From Fistularia commersonii (Eukaryota; Chordata; Actinopteri; Syngnathiformes; Fistulariidae): DNA of 64,000 nt. The stretch lies in contig JBBMNZ010000027.1 in assembly GCA_037954325.1 (NCBI GenBank), forward strand, positions 5,208,001-5,272,000. The letters are read 5' to 3'. Of this stretch, positions 14,247 to 26,575 are shown one piece after another. Below the pieces are notes generated by a model that was given only the letters and a program-made list of their open reading frames with translations, was not told where the DNA came from and did no database searches. The first letter of the stretch is position 1, and the number at the start of each line of letters is the position of its first letter. The position numbers were made by a program, and so were the translations under genes.

Positions 14247-17200
14247 CAATCTGATTTAGCCTCCTTGTCAGTATTACACTTTCAAAGTTCAAAGGGTGAG
14301 AATGTTGAATTAGACTTATTTCTAGTAGAAAAATTTATTGTCGCGATTGCGGCTCTATGATAAAATGATTCTGAGATGAAGTATTAGAAGGGATATGCCA
14401 CCATAGTGCTTGGATGGGACGGTCTGTCGTGGCATCAACTAAAACACAGACCTCGGCTGGATGGGGACTTCATGAGATTAATTACACGAGGACAGAGAGA
14501 CTAACAAAGAACCCCTTCTGGAAATAACTGGGTCATGGGATGTAAAGCAGAAGTAAAGATAAGGTAGGACAACAAAACTGAAAAAAGTGAGAATTTGGAT
14601 AAAGTCATCAATGGCAAACTGTGATCACAGCCCTGTGTTAACCGAAGGAGAGAATGGAGGAGAAAAAGAGGAGAGGAGAGCCCTCTTATTGTGTCAAAAG
14701 ATGTGGAAGTAGAAAGGGGTCTGGTTATAATCTGGCCTCAGATACAGAACAGTAAGCTGGCTGTCAGACAAACAGTGTTCAGTCTTGTCAAACTCAAACT
14801 CTCCACAGCCCACATTAGGCTCTGGCTTGGAGCCAGGTCAGTGACAGAACCCTCTCATCAGTGCCATTTCTCATCTCCTCTCATACTCCCATTTTCTACC
14901 GTGCTTTGACAACCTCAACTCTGGTCTCACTTCACTCAAGGCATAAAATATGACCTGATGAAAACGTACAATTTTACATATTGTACTGCAAGACTTTATT
15001 TTAAACTAGGCAGTGTGTGTCATGCAATCTTTTGTTACCGCTACCTAGTGCTGAGAGGGCCCCCTGCCCCTCTTGTATTGCTTTCGACCAAGGACGGTCT
15101 TTTAGATCTCAACGCTCTGCTTTAATTCTATTCTCTAATGTGGCACTCAACAGCCATCACTTTGATTTGCGGTCAGGCTCAAGTCAAGTGCATTAACCAC
15201 ATAATACACAGATGTGTATTTCTTGCTATATTAACACTTACACATACTGTCAGACAGAAATTGTCCCTTTGCAAAACCTCAGGCAGAACAGAATCAATTT
15301 GCTTTGTCATATTTGTAACTGTTTGACAAATTTTCAGAAATTACTTGCTTCCATTCTAAATTCTGCTGATGAATATGCTGACATTAAACTGGTGCAGATC
15401 TGTATATTTCAAGAAGTTCACTTGTTGGCAGGGATCTTTATGTGCATGAATCTGGTTGGAAAAATAAACAGCTTTTTCATATTTAATTCTGAAGCAAAGT
15501 ATATTGCTATGACATTGTAATGTAAAGATGCAAGTGAAAGACACTGTCTACTCTCAAGCTAAATTTTTGCTCTTTTACTGTAGCCCTTAAAGAAGAGACT
15601 AGGCAAAGTCTCAAATAGAGCAAATAGAATTAGATAGTGAGTGAAATTGAACACACACTTTCTCTGCTCTGTTGCCTATTCCTGTGTGCAAGTCCTGTGC
15701 ATCTGCATGTGAAATAGATTCCTTTGCCATTCAGAGTCCTTGACATCCCTAAATATAAGGAAGGTAAGTATGCATGTAGATTAGGTCGAGCACAGGAGAC
15801 GCACCCCTGGAAGGAGTTGGCCTGTTTTACAGTAGAAAAGTATTTTTCTATTGGAGAAAGAGGCACTGCTGGGTAGGCTTTTCTGCAGTGTCTGCACTAA
15901 CATTGTTAATTTCTGTAGGTGTCTCCTTACACCATTTTTTTTGAAGGACTTGGAGGCACGAAGCAGAGTTAGAAGGTTTTGGGGATGCTGGGGGCTCTAG
16001 TAGCTGGTTATCTGTTTAAATAAAGCTATGTGATCAGGAGAGAAAAATACACGTGCAAACAGTATTTCTGCAGATTTTTCCTTATGCATGCACTTAAAAT
16101 GGATGAAATCTCGGAAGAGGGAAAGCATGAACGTATGCAAAAGCATATGGCGAGCACGTAGGCAAGAAAGCAAGAACAAAAATGCACTCAAATCTAAGTA
16201 TCCATTTAAAAGGGTTATTTATCAGCAATATGATCCTAAACACTGGATATATTGAGAATGCACATGGCCAAAACCTCAATCTCACTGCCAAGGGCAACCA
16301 CTAACAGGAGGGTCACGAGAAAAGTGGGATTTTTGTTTAAAAGCAAGGGATGCTGTGGATGATGAGAAATACGGGGTATTTCTGTCCTGTGTATGGAGTG
16401 TATAAAATCATTGGATGTGGATGAGTGAACTTGTGAAATGCCATCGACTGATACCAGGATACTTTGAAGCTTTGAGTTTGGCATTTTGGCCATCAAGGTC
16501 TCGTCTCCATGGATCTGTTGTTGACCATCTCTTCGTATCTTCAAGAAAGTGCAAAATGTCAATAGCACACCAGGAAATACACTATCTGCTCCAAGCATGT
16601 TTGTAGCAGGTGTAGATTTGCCATGCATGTTAAAAACTGGAATATGAAAACCTTCAGAAAGGAACGGATGCATCATTTGGAGGCCAAACTGTGTTTTTTT
16701 AAATCATTTTGAAAACTAATGCTTTTGTTTAGCTCTTTGTCATTTGTTCATTTCCGATTTGGAATATAAAAAACCATTGTATTAAGCAAATCTGATTACA
16801 TCTACATATGAAGTTAACACCTACACACATATCAATGTTTCTGAAACTATTAATTATTTTTGGTTGTGTGACCTCCTGGGTTTTGTCCCTGAATAATATA
16901 TTCTGTTCAGTTTTGGGAATTGCAAATAATTGTTCAGGGGTGATGGTATGTGCTGATTACATGATTACCCCTTGCTTAAGTAAAGTCAAGGTGAAAGAAA
17001 AGGCACCGGGTCTCTGCACAGATTGGAAATGTTGCTCGTGGTTACTAATGTGCATCTGGCCATAAATGATGTGTGTTTTACAAAGCATGGGGACTCTCAG
17101 AGCAGGCAGTAAAAAACAATGGATTTTTTTTGTCATTTTAGCTTTTTTTTTCTTGCAGTGGCCTGGCTGCCATTAACATGCATTTACCGATTAAACTTGT

Positions 17201-17710
17201 CTACACACACCCACACTCACAATAAAAGAAAGACAGAAAACAAAATGCCCACTTCAGTGAATGCACGAAAACAAAGAAGTGTTGTTCATCTGAAAAGATT
17301 AAATAAGAATTATCCACTCACTTATCTTTATGTCTACAAGAAACACAGCAAGAGGAGGACGGATCACAAGCGAGGTGAAGAGAGACTTAGGGAATGAGTG
17401 TGAAAGTACTTGAGATAAAGAGTGGCGATTTGAGATATAGCCGTTAGCAGTTCAGCCATGATAGTGGATGAACACAGCTGTCAGACCCAGCTGGTGAGGT
17501 GCTAATAACTTTCCATGTTTTGCACTTCACCATTTATTTCCTAATAATATAACAGTTAGCGCTTCCTAGTAGAATAGCCACTGCCTTCAAAGTGCATGTT
17601 CTAGCTGATACTCCTACCACTCTGGTACCATTTATGTGCTATACTACTGAGCATAATGGGTCTGGTCTAAAGTTATCTCTAATTCACATGCATATACACA
17701 CACAAGTACA

Positions 17711-17771
<61 letters not shown>
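17711..17771. repeat. (CA)n microsatellite
   Basis: About 30 CA units. Confidence 0.95.
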
Positions 17772-17775
<4 letters not shown>

Positions 17776-18376
17776 CACCACATACTGCTGTATTGAATGA
17801 GGTAGACGTGAACTTTTCAATCAAAACAAGACATGCAACTTACATCGCACGCATGTCCACATACAATTAACAGTCTGACAGCAGGTTTCATGATTTCAAA
17901 CGATTTAAGAAATGTTTAACCAGCAAAACACTAGATTCAAGGGAGTGCTGCTGTTGACAAATGTATTTGTAATGTGATGGATTGAAGAGAAAAGGAGCCA
18001 TCCTTTTGAGAAAAGCCAAATTCTTGAATGAATTGTATCTCAACAATGGATATGCACACAATAAATCTGGGTATAACACAGTACCCCCCCACCCGACAAA
18101 AAACAAAAGGTGGTATTCTGCAAAAGTGCCAACTCATCTGAGTGTGGCCTACAATAGGGCACTATAATGGTGTGACACAAATGTCACTGACCCCAATAGA
18201 TTCTCTTTTGCTGTGTTATTCTATTGTCACCTGTTTTAGGTAACAGTTGTTGTTATCCATTAATTAATTCAAATCTGTAATTTCATATCAGCTACATATA
18301 TGTGGCTGATATGTGCATATATTTTAATCAAATGCTACATCACAGCTTTTACCTGACAAACAGTATAAGGATGACA

Positions 18377-18388
18377 GTCATTATTGCA
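18377..18388. repeat. Target-site duplication, 3' side of Rex3
   Basis: GTCATTATTGCA lies immediately outside the GATG tail and is identical to 19946-19957. Confidence 0.9.
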
Positions 18389-19945
18389 TCCATCCATCCA
18401 TCCATCCATCTTCCCCCGCTTATCTGGAGTCGGGTCGCAGGGGCAGCAGCCGGAGCAGTGAGACCCAGACCTCCCTCTCCCCTGCCACATGGTCCAGCTC
18501 CTCTGGCGGGACCCCAAGGCGTCCCCAGGCCAGCCTGGAGACATAGTCTCTGCAGCGTGTCCCGGGTCTTCCCCGTGGCCTCCTCCCAGATGGACATGAC
18601 TGGAATACCTCCCCAGGAGACGTCAAGGAGCTATCCTGACTAGATATCGAAGCCACCTCATTTGACTCCTCTATGCGGAGGAGCAGCTTCCCCTCCTGGA
18701 TGACCGAACTTCTCACCCTATTTCCAAGGGAGAGTCCAGCCACCCTGTGGAGAAAACTCATTTCGGCCACTTGTATCCTCAATCTCATTCTTTCGGTCAC
18801 TACCCACAGCTTGTGACCATAGGTAAGGGTTGAAACGTAGATTGACAGGTAAATTGAGAGCTTCGCCTTCTGGTTCAGCTCGCTTTTCACCACAACAGAC
18901 CGGTACGGAGTCTGCATCACTGTAGACGCCGCACCGATCAGCCTGTCGACCTCACGCTCCATCCTTCCCTTACTCGTGAACAAGACCTCAAGATTCTTGA
19001 AGTCTTCCACTTGGGGCAGGACCTCATCCCTCATCCCCAACCCCCGTGGGCATTCCAGCTGTTTCCAGTTGAGCACCATGGTCTTGGATTTTAAGGTGCT
19101 GAACCTCATCCCTGTTGCTTCGCACTCAGCTGCAAACCACTCCAGTGAGAGCTGGAGATCATGGCCTGATGAAGCCAACAGAACCACATCATCTGCAAAA
19201 AGCAGAGACTCGTTCCTGTGGCCACCAAAGCGGATCTCCTCGACACCCTGGCTGCGCCTAGAAATTCTATCCATAAAAGTTATGAACAGAATTGGTGACA
19301 AAGGGCAGCCCTGGCAGAGTCCAACTCTCACTGGAAACGGCTCTGACTTACAACCGGCAATACGGCCCAAGCTCTGACACCGATCAGCCAGTATAACGGG
19401 GTTCGGTACCCCATACTCCCAGAGCACCCCCCACAGGATTGCCTTCTCCAGATCCACAAAACACGTGTAGACTAGTAGGCCAAACCCCAGTGCCTCCTTG
19501 AGGACCCTGCCAAGGGCGGAGAGCTGGTTCACAGTTCCACAACCTGGATGAAAACCACACTGCTCCTCCCGGATCTGAGGTTCAACAACGCAGGGGACCC
19601 TCTTCTCCAGCACCGCTGAATAGAACTTACCAGGGAGGCTGAGGAGTGTGATCCTCCTGAAGTTGGAGCAGACCCTCTGGAGCAGATCCCCCTCTTTAAA
19701 AAGGGGGATCACCAACCTGGTCTGCCAGTCCAGCGACACTGTCCTCGACATCCACGCAATGCGGCAGAGGCGTGTCAGCCAGGACAGCCCTACAGCCTCC
19801 AGAGCCTTGAGGAACCCGGGGCGGACCTCATCCAACCCCGGGCCCCCACTACTGAAGAGCTTTTTGACTGCTTCAGCAACTTCGGTCCCGGAAATAGGTG
19901 TGTCCGCTCTGGAATCCCCGGCTTTGCTTCCTCATTGACAGGGGT
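18389..19945 (-). mobile_element. Rex3-type (RTE clade) non-LTR retrotransposon, 5'-truncated
   Basis: The element is read on the minus strand and ends in the Rex3 terminus: a GATAAGCGGGGGAAGATGG-like sequence followed by GATG tandem repeats (18389-18412). It carries the second half of the endonuclease/reverse-transcriptase ORF. It is flanked by perfect 12-bp direct repeats GTCATTATTGCA at 18377-18388 and 19946-19957, which fix both ends and show a 5'-truncated, target-primed insertion. GATG tails and 5' truncation are established hallmarks of fish Rex3. Confidence 0.92.
18420..19931 (-). pseudogene. Rex3 reverse transcriptase fragment (C-terminal part of ORF)
   Basis: This is an open frame of about 500 codons in the truncated Rex3 copy. 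Visible reverse-transcriptase motifs, in order, are a degenerate first palm aspartate block (CFVDLEKAI), GLCQGCPLSPILF, and the catalytic FADD motif in SLLFADDVVLLA. After these comes the RTE C-terminal region with RRPRGRPGTRCRDYVSRLAW and an EVWVSLLRLLP ending. The N-terminal apurinic-type endonuclease is missing. The palm block after FVDLEKAI is shortened, and the segment after SSVIQEG is scrambled relative to related copies, probably through compensating indels. The frame meets a TGA at 19932-19934, where a frameshift is likely. No native start codon remains, so the copy is inactive. Confidence 0.9.
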
Positions 19946-19957
19946 GTCATTATTGCA
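19946..19957. repeat. Target-site duplication, 5' side of Rex3
   Basis: GTCATTATTGCA lies at the truncated 5' edge of the Rex3 copy and is identical to 18377-18388. Confidence 0.9.
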
Positions 19958-21014
19958 GATGAAAAAAATCCATGATGTGAATTAAACATTTCATCAGTTA
20001 TGCAGTTGTTTTACAGGCCTGTTATCAGTTTCACATATAAATCCTAAAATATCTGAGTGGGTCGTCAAAAATGTATATTTTATTTTTCAGTGTGAGTGTG
20101 TGAAACTGCTCCTTGGTTTAACGTTCAAGTGTGTATCACCTCGCGACATATTGACTAGATATTTCAACAGGAGCCGAATTCCCGTTGAGTGTTTTTGAAG
20201 TGTTTCTGCACACATGTACGCCCGCTAAGTGTCACAATTAATTGGACTTCATTTCCAGGAGATAATTTCCAATTGTTAGGCAAGCTGTAAAAGCACATCA
20301 CCATGCACATAATTACGTAGGAATGTGCAAGGATCCTGCAGAATTTATCTTCTTGCCAAAATATGAGAAAGAGGGAGAGGCTGGCTGGTGGGACTGAAAT
20401 CTTTGAAGAAACATTTATGTCTGAATGCAGACGGAATTAGTTAATGTTCATAGTGATGCAGCCTCAATTTATTTTTTTATGTTACATGTTTGTGGTTTTT
20501 ATGTTTAAGAGTCCTGCAGATTATTGAAACAAATCAATGACTGATCAAAACAAACAATTATGAAAAGATTAATATATAAAATGCAACAGGAAAACACAAC
20601 ATGAATGATTTGTAAATGAACACCCTCTGTAGTACTAGATCTCCAGCAGTCTCGTGTTGCTGAAAATAAAAACCTGTGCCTCGGGTAATTGACCTCCACT
20701 CTGCGAGAGTGATTGTTTTTCTCATTATGCGGATATTTAACACAGAATATAAGTGGATGCTCATTCACTGAACTATTGGTGAATCACCTCATCGTCATAA
20801 GATGTTCAGTGTGTCATGTTAGACGGGGAGATCCATGAAATAACACAGCATAGTTATTTTAAAGGTCTTTGCTTGATGGAAAGTGGAATAAAACATTAAT
20901 ATAAAATGGGCATGTTGATATAGAAAAGAACAAAAATGTTTGTCAAAGTTTATTAGGTCGTTCAAGCACCAGTAGTTTGTTAATGGTAAAAAAAAGTTTT
21001 GTGGGTATTTTACT

Positions 21015-21024
21015 GCGTGTGTGT

Positions 21025-21068
<44 letters not shown>
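21015..21068. repeat. (TG)n microsatellite
   Basis: TG run with one TATG interruption. Confidence 0.9.
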
Positions 21069-21071
<3 letters not shown>

Positions 21072-21961
21072 ACAGAAGGTTCCGGGGCTGCTGTGTGCAG
21101 TACCGGCTGGCAGGGTGGCTGTCAGAATGGCCCTGTTTCCTGCGTCAGCTCTAAAATAGGTCTAAACACAGCAGAGTTGCACGACACACTCTGGCTATTT
21201 ACAGCACTCGCACAGTGTGTGTGCAGGATGCTGCCAAGTGTATAGACGCAGAAGCCCTTTGTTTTGTATATGCATTCTGCCTGAAGGAAAAACGTACTCA
21301 CAATTGATAGATAAATTACAAATTAAAAGTACTCAGTTTACTTTTTTTAAATGATATATATCAAGAATGAGCATTTATTAAGTGTGTGTGTGTATTTGTT
21401 GGTTCATCTTAGAGAGAAAGAGAGACATAAAGAAAAAGAGTGCATGCATGCCCTTGACCCCTCCATATGTAGTTGTGTAGGGTAAGGGCACTGCACCCTG
21501 CTTATGTCATCGCACCCTCCTCCTGTTAACTGGAATGGTGCCCTCTGTGTGTCCATGACAGCCAGCAACCCCTTCCAAATGACTCAGACATGCGACATGC
21601 TGCCACCTTGCAGCCTTGCTCTCAGGTTGGTGAACAGACTCAGGTAAAAAGGAACTCTAGTCACAAATTTCACAGAAAAGTGCGTGGCTTGGCTTGTCAG
21701 GGACATTTATGGTTAGCAGGATGCACGCACGCCAGGTAACATGCATTGAAAATATGTCTAAGCACAATTGTTCAATACGTTTTATGTATTCATTAATTGT
21801 TTTTACAAAAGCTGAACTGCCATAAATACTAGAAATCATTTGAAAAGCAATTTAATGCATGAACACACATCAATAGTTTTTGATGTGTATCCATGTTTTA
21901 AATGTATCCATTCGTACAATGATTTTCAAGTGGGTTTGATAGACTGACTGATGAGGTTGTA

Positions 21962-21966
<5 letters not shown>

Positions 21967-21994
<28 letters not shown>
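21967..21994. repeat. (TTA)n trinucleotide repeat
   Basis: About nine TTA units. Confidence 0.9.
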
Positions 21995-22615
21995 GATGGT
22001 AGTTTCTGTAGTAGAATTAAGTATTTTCACTTTTTCTTTTTATATTTTGATTTTCTACAAAACATGTTCTTTGACGATCAAACGTTACATATGAGTAAGC
22101 CTAATTTTATGCTATTAGATTGGTATGTAGATGTATATGCACATGAATAATATCAGCACCTACTGAGAATGCAACTAGAATAGTTCATTGCTTGCAACAG
22201 GGAGCAAAAGTAGTAAAACACAAATAAACACATATTACTAGACATATTATTGAGAATAATAATACTAATAATACTACGGCTACAAATAATAATGATAACA
22301 ATAGTTAATGGTAAATATATATTTTCAGAGCTTTCCACTCATAATGCATCTTTGTCTACAAACTTAACAAATTCAGTCATGCAAACTTTTAAGTTTTTCT
22401 GAAGCTTTAGAGAAAAAGTTATATTTATGACGGAATATTTTTGAATATAATAAATACATTTACCTGGTTGCCTCTGACATGCTGAAAGATTAGATCGTCA
22501 TATTCATTAGGAAAGTGTAGAAATTTGCAGGAATATACAATCATGCTTTAGTCAAGGTAAAGAGAGAGAGTGTACTCCCCAGCTTAAAGGTCATCACAAA
22601 CAGAAGCACACATGT

Positions 22616-22618
<3 letters not shown>

Positions 22619-22671
<53 letters not shown>
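22619..22671. repeat. (CA)n microsatellite
   Basis: CA run followed by AAATA units. Confidence 0.9.
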
Positions 22672-22674
<3 letters not shown>

Positions 22675-23183
22675 AAATAAATAAACAAGTGACTTTTTTT
22701 TTTAAGAAAAAGACAATAAAAAATACAAAAGACATATGACAACGTCATATATGCGTTATAGTGACGCTCGGTGTCTACTTCAGATGGCTGCTATACATTA
22801 TCCCCGGACCTGCATGTTTGCTACATTGTCTGTATCCTATCGCACTGACTGAAGTGCAATAGTTAGTAAGGAACAGTCAGTGAAGCAGTATTGTCATAGC
22901 TATTATCACTTTTGTTGTGTCATTTTTATGTGATTTTGGCTTCTTGGCCAGAGGAGGTGGAGTTTCTCTGGACTCTGTGAAATTGGCTTTCTGTGTTCTC
23001 AAATGAAAGTAAAAGCTTTTCAAAGTATTAATACTTTTCTCCTTTTTTTTTCTCCGCTCACATCAAGTTATTTTTGTGTGTTCTGTGTGTCACACAGGTC
23101 AAAGAACCAGTGTTCAACATCTTGGCACTGTATGACCGAGCTTTGAACCATACAACTGAACAATCTACCACTGCAGTTTTCAC

Positions 23184-23191
<8 letters not shown>

Positions 23192-23251
<60 letters not shown>

Positions 23252-23282
23252 CTGTGTGCCTGTGTATGTGTATGTGGGTGCA
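23192..23282. repeat. (TG)n microsatellite, imperfect 3' end
   Basis: Perfect TG run to about 23250, then TG with C and A interruptions. Confidence 0.9.
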
Positions 23283-24619
23283 TGTGCATGAGCACTTATG
23301 TTTCTTGAACCAGAGAGTTTGGGTCAGATCCCTCCAATGTTAGGCTTAAAGCTGCATTGAATGGGCCAGGACAGCTCATCTTGTGTCTAATCTTCCTACT
23401 CTGGTGAGTGTGGGGAGGAGCAGGAGGAGAAAAATCCATAGTCTTTTCATCCTCCTGTGACCACTGTGTCTGTGAGACAGCAGCCGTGGGAATGGAGATG
23501 GATACAAGCAACCTTACCTCTGACCTCCTTCTAACTCCAACACAAGGGTGGAGATAAACACAGCCACCCGGATCTCTAACATCTTTCGTTCTCAAGCACA
23601 AACACTCACAAGTGACATAAACAAACAGTGGCAATGATATCTCATTCGAGCAATAGTAGGTGACCTTTTCCCTGGCATGCCTCTGAGACAGAGGTCTTCC
23701 AGGGACAACATCAAGACACAGTAGAGGAAGGTTTGGGAACTGGGCCCATATCTGCCAATTACCGTGATATCATATATGTTGGACATATTTCTAATTCTCT
23801 TCCAAACAAGCCTAAGAGCCCAATGAAACATTATTGACGCTTATTATATGAAGCATCATAATAGTTCTTTAGCATACAGGATGATGCTATACCGTCATGC
23901 AGGTATGCAGATTGTCTTGAATCATCCTCTGAACATTATGCTCACTGGCAGGGGGGGGGAAACAACTATATATCTGCTGAATGATATAGGGTTAAAGTGC
24001 CTCTGACATGCTGAAAACATTGGATCATTAAGACTGTTAGAATGGAAGATATATACACTGCACTTTCCAACATTAATGGTAGTCAAAACCCTCTACTGCA
24101 TTACCTATCACTCTGATTTACATAGCAATAGTGGGGGAGTTGCTACTGTGTGCAGTAGACACCTGGCTCGGTTAATGCTATTTTTGTCCTTATATTTTAA
24201 TATTGTTAACTACAACACAGTGAATATCAGCTGTGTATTTGCATTGTAACAATTCCCAGTGGCTCTGTAATGCATTCTACTGTGCTTATCCTACCGAACA
24301 AACTTCTCATGTTTGAAATTTGGATATTATTATTATTATGTTATTGGTGGCAATATTTGTTGCCAAACTTAACAAGATTACAAGTATCCCACAATTTTTG
24401 CACCCACACCTTCCCTTTTTGTCAGTTAATTTTTAATTTTGAAAACAAAAAGTTGCTTATTCTTTGCCCTGTTTGTCACGCAACAGAATTTAGTTACTAT
24501 CTACTTCATTGCTGTCACACAAAATTAACAAAGAAAGTCCAAATGGCAGTATATATATCCAGCTGAGAATGATGCATTACCCTTTGCGTGTGGGTGGAGC
24601 CTAAGGGTCTCTAAAACAA

Positions 24620-24745
<126 letters not shown>

Positions 24746-26083
24746 TCTACCAAAAGTGAGAAAGAAACAAATGAGACATCCTGAGAGAGGCTACAGCAGT
24801 CATCCTAAATTACTCCTTAAGTTCCCTCCTGTGTGTTTTCTGGGGATTTTGCAATGATACTCCCCTCTCGCTCCCTTGCTCCCTTAGCTGTCACAACCCG
24901 TCACCACAACTATTCCACTTCAGCCACAGGGATGGAGGGGAGGCTTTGTCCCTCTTCATCACATTCCTTACACATCTCCCTAATAACAACTGTAGCATAA
25001 AGGGCTCCATATTAAGAAAGTGTTTCCGTGTGTCTTTATGTGTACTATTTTGCATTTATACCAAATGGTATACATACAAAGCTAAGCAGGCCTTTCGTCT
25101 GTGCTAATAACTTTCTTTCCATTGAACGTCAAGTTGTAAGACTAAGTTCATTCCTTTGGTCATGGCTAGTAGTCAGAGGGATCCATGTGTATTATTATGG
25201 TTTGTCAGGGGTCATTTGTGTAATCCAAGCAGACATACGTTTAAACTGCAAGAAGTACACCATAGTATTCTCTTTCTGTTTGCCTTTTTTTTTTTTTGAG
25301 TGTCTATATGCAGCCACTTCCGATAATGTAATCCTACACTGCTCTCCGCTCCTCGCAACCAGAGACTATCAGCTGTGAACTCATTGCTCTCCTTTAATGG
25401 CCATTTCACATAGAGATGAAAAACCTAAGAGGACTGAAGCCGCCGAGGTATTGAGTTTGTTCGGTATGGTTGATGCGTACGTTTGAGGGGAGGAGCCGAC
25501 TCTTTCTTCAGAATTAAAAAAGACACAGCAAACCAGGAATGTTGAGTCTCTTGTGAAACACCCTCCCCCAACTCACATGCACACACGCATACTCATATGC
25601 AATTCAAAGTCAACGACATGACAGAGAAGAGACCAACAAGGTTCACAATTTAGCCCTGTTTACATGCGACACGCTTTATGACACATGCCTATTATCATAA
25701 CATGCCTCTTAGACAGAGCAGGCATGAAGCGTCACTCCTCAGGCGGCACACTTCTGGGACAAGTCTCTACATAAAGTCTACAAAGCCCTTCTCTATGAAG
25801 TCTCCCAGGCCGTGTACTCTTCTCAGCTGACAGTGCCCAAACACTGTACTTATAAAACTCAAAAAGCATTCCTCAGTCTGGTTAACCAGAACTATGAAAG
25901 AGAGGGACAAATATTTACTCCCCCACCATTTCTCTCTGTTCCTCCTCCCTTAGCGCACCCCCTGCACCAATAATTTAACAATAAGAGCAACTCAGCCTTG
26001 TAAACACAATAGTTGCGTCTGCGCTCATGGAGCCATGCAGCAGACATCCAGACTCCACTACCCTTGCAGCTTCTCGTATGAGC

Positions 26084-26215
26084 TCTCCTCTCCTCTCCTC
26101 TCCTCTCCTCTCCTCTCCTCTCCTCTCCTCTCCTCTCCTCTCCTCTCCTCTCCTCTCCTCTCCTCTCCTCTCCTCTTTTCACTTCTCTTCCCCTCTTCTT
26201 TCTTTTCCTCTCCTC
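26084..26215. repeat. (TCCTC)n polypyrimidine tract
   Basis: About 18 perfect CTCTC-type pentamers, then imperfect C/T sequence to 26215. The strand is uninterrupted pyrimidine for well over 90 bases, so a triplex (H-DNA) could form. Confidence 0.95.
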
Positions 26216-26496
26216 CCTAGAATGGCACAAACTCACTGCAGTGAGAACATTAGATATCTGTGTAAAGCTGATGGGGATTTTACTCAAATGATGTAATTTT
26301 CAAATCACTGAATATTTCATAACAGTCATGGTGTGCTGCCCTCACCTTGCTTACCTGCTTCTTATAATTCAATGTGATAAGAATAAGACTTTTATTTGTT
26401 AAATTTCACTTATTCGTCCTTTAACATACAACCTGAAGAGAATAATGGCAAATGTTAGTCATTCGTATTGTTGGGCACAACCTAAAGTCTCTTTCG

Positions 26497-26575
26497 TTAC
26501 ATTACATTACAGTCATTTGGTAGACGCTTTTATCCAAAGCGAATTACAAAAAGTGCAATTCAGGCCATTAATTTT
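26497..26575 (+). repeat. Short SINE-like fragment with TAGACGCTTTTATCCAAAGC motif
   Basis: ACATTACATTAC is followed by CATTTGGTAGACGCTTTTAT, CCAAAGCGAATTACAA and AAGTGCAATTC. This string is a widespread dispersed motif in ray-finned fish genomes (often seen as CATTTAGCAGACGCTTTTAT). The fragment is short and diverged, so its full element type is not assigned. Confidence 0.6.

Noticed and set aside
16236..16676. 146-codon minus-strand open frame
   Set aside because: No recognisable domain and no flanking splice sites or promoter that I could defend.
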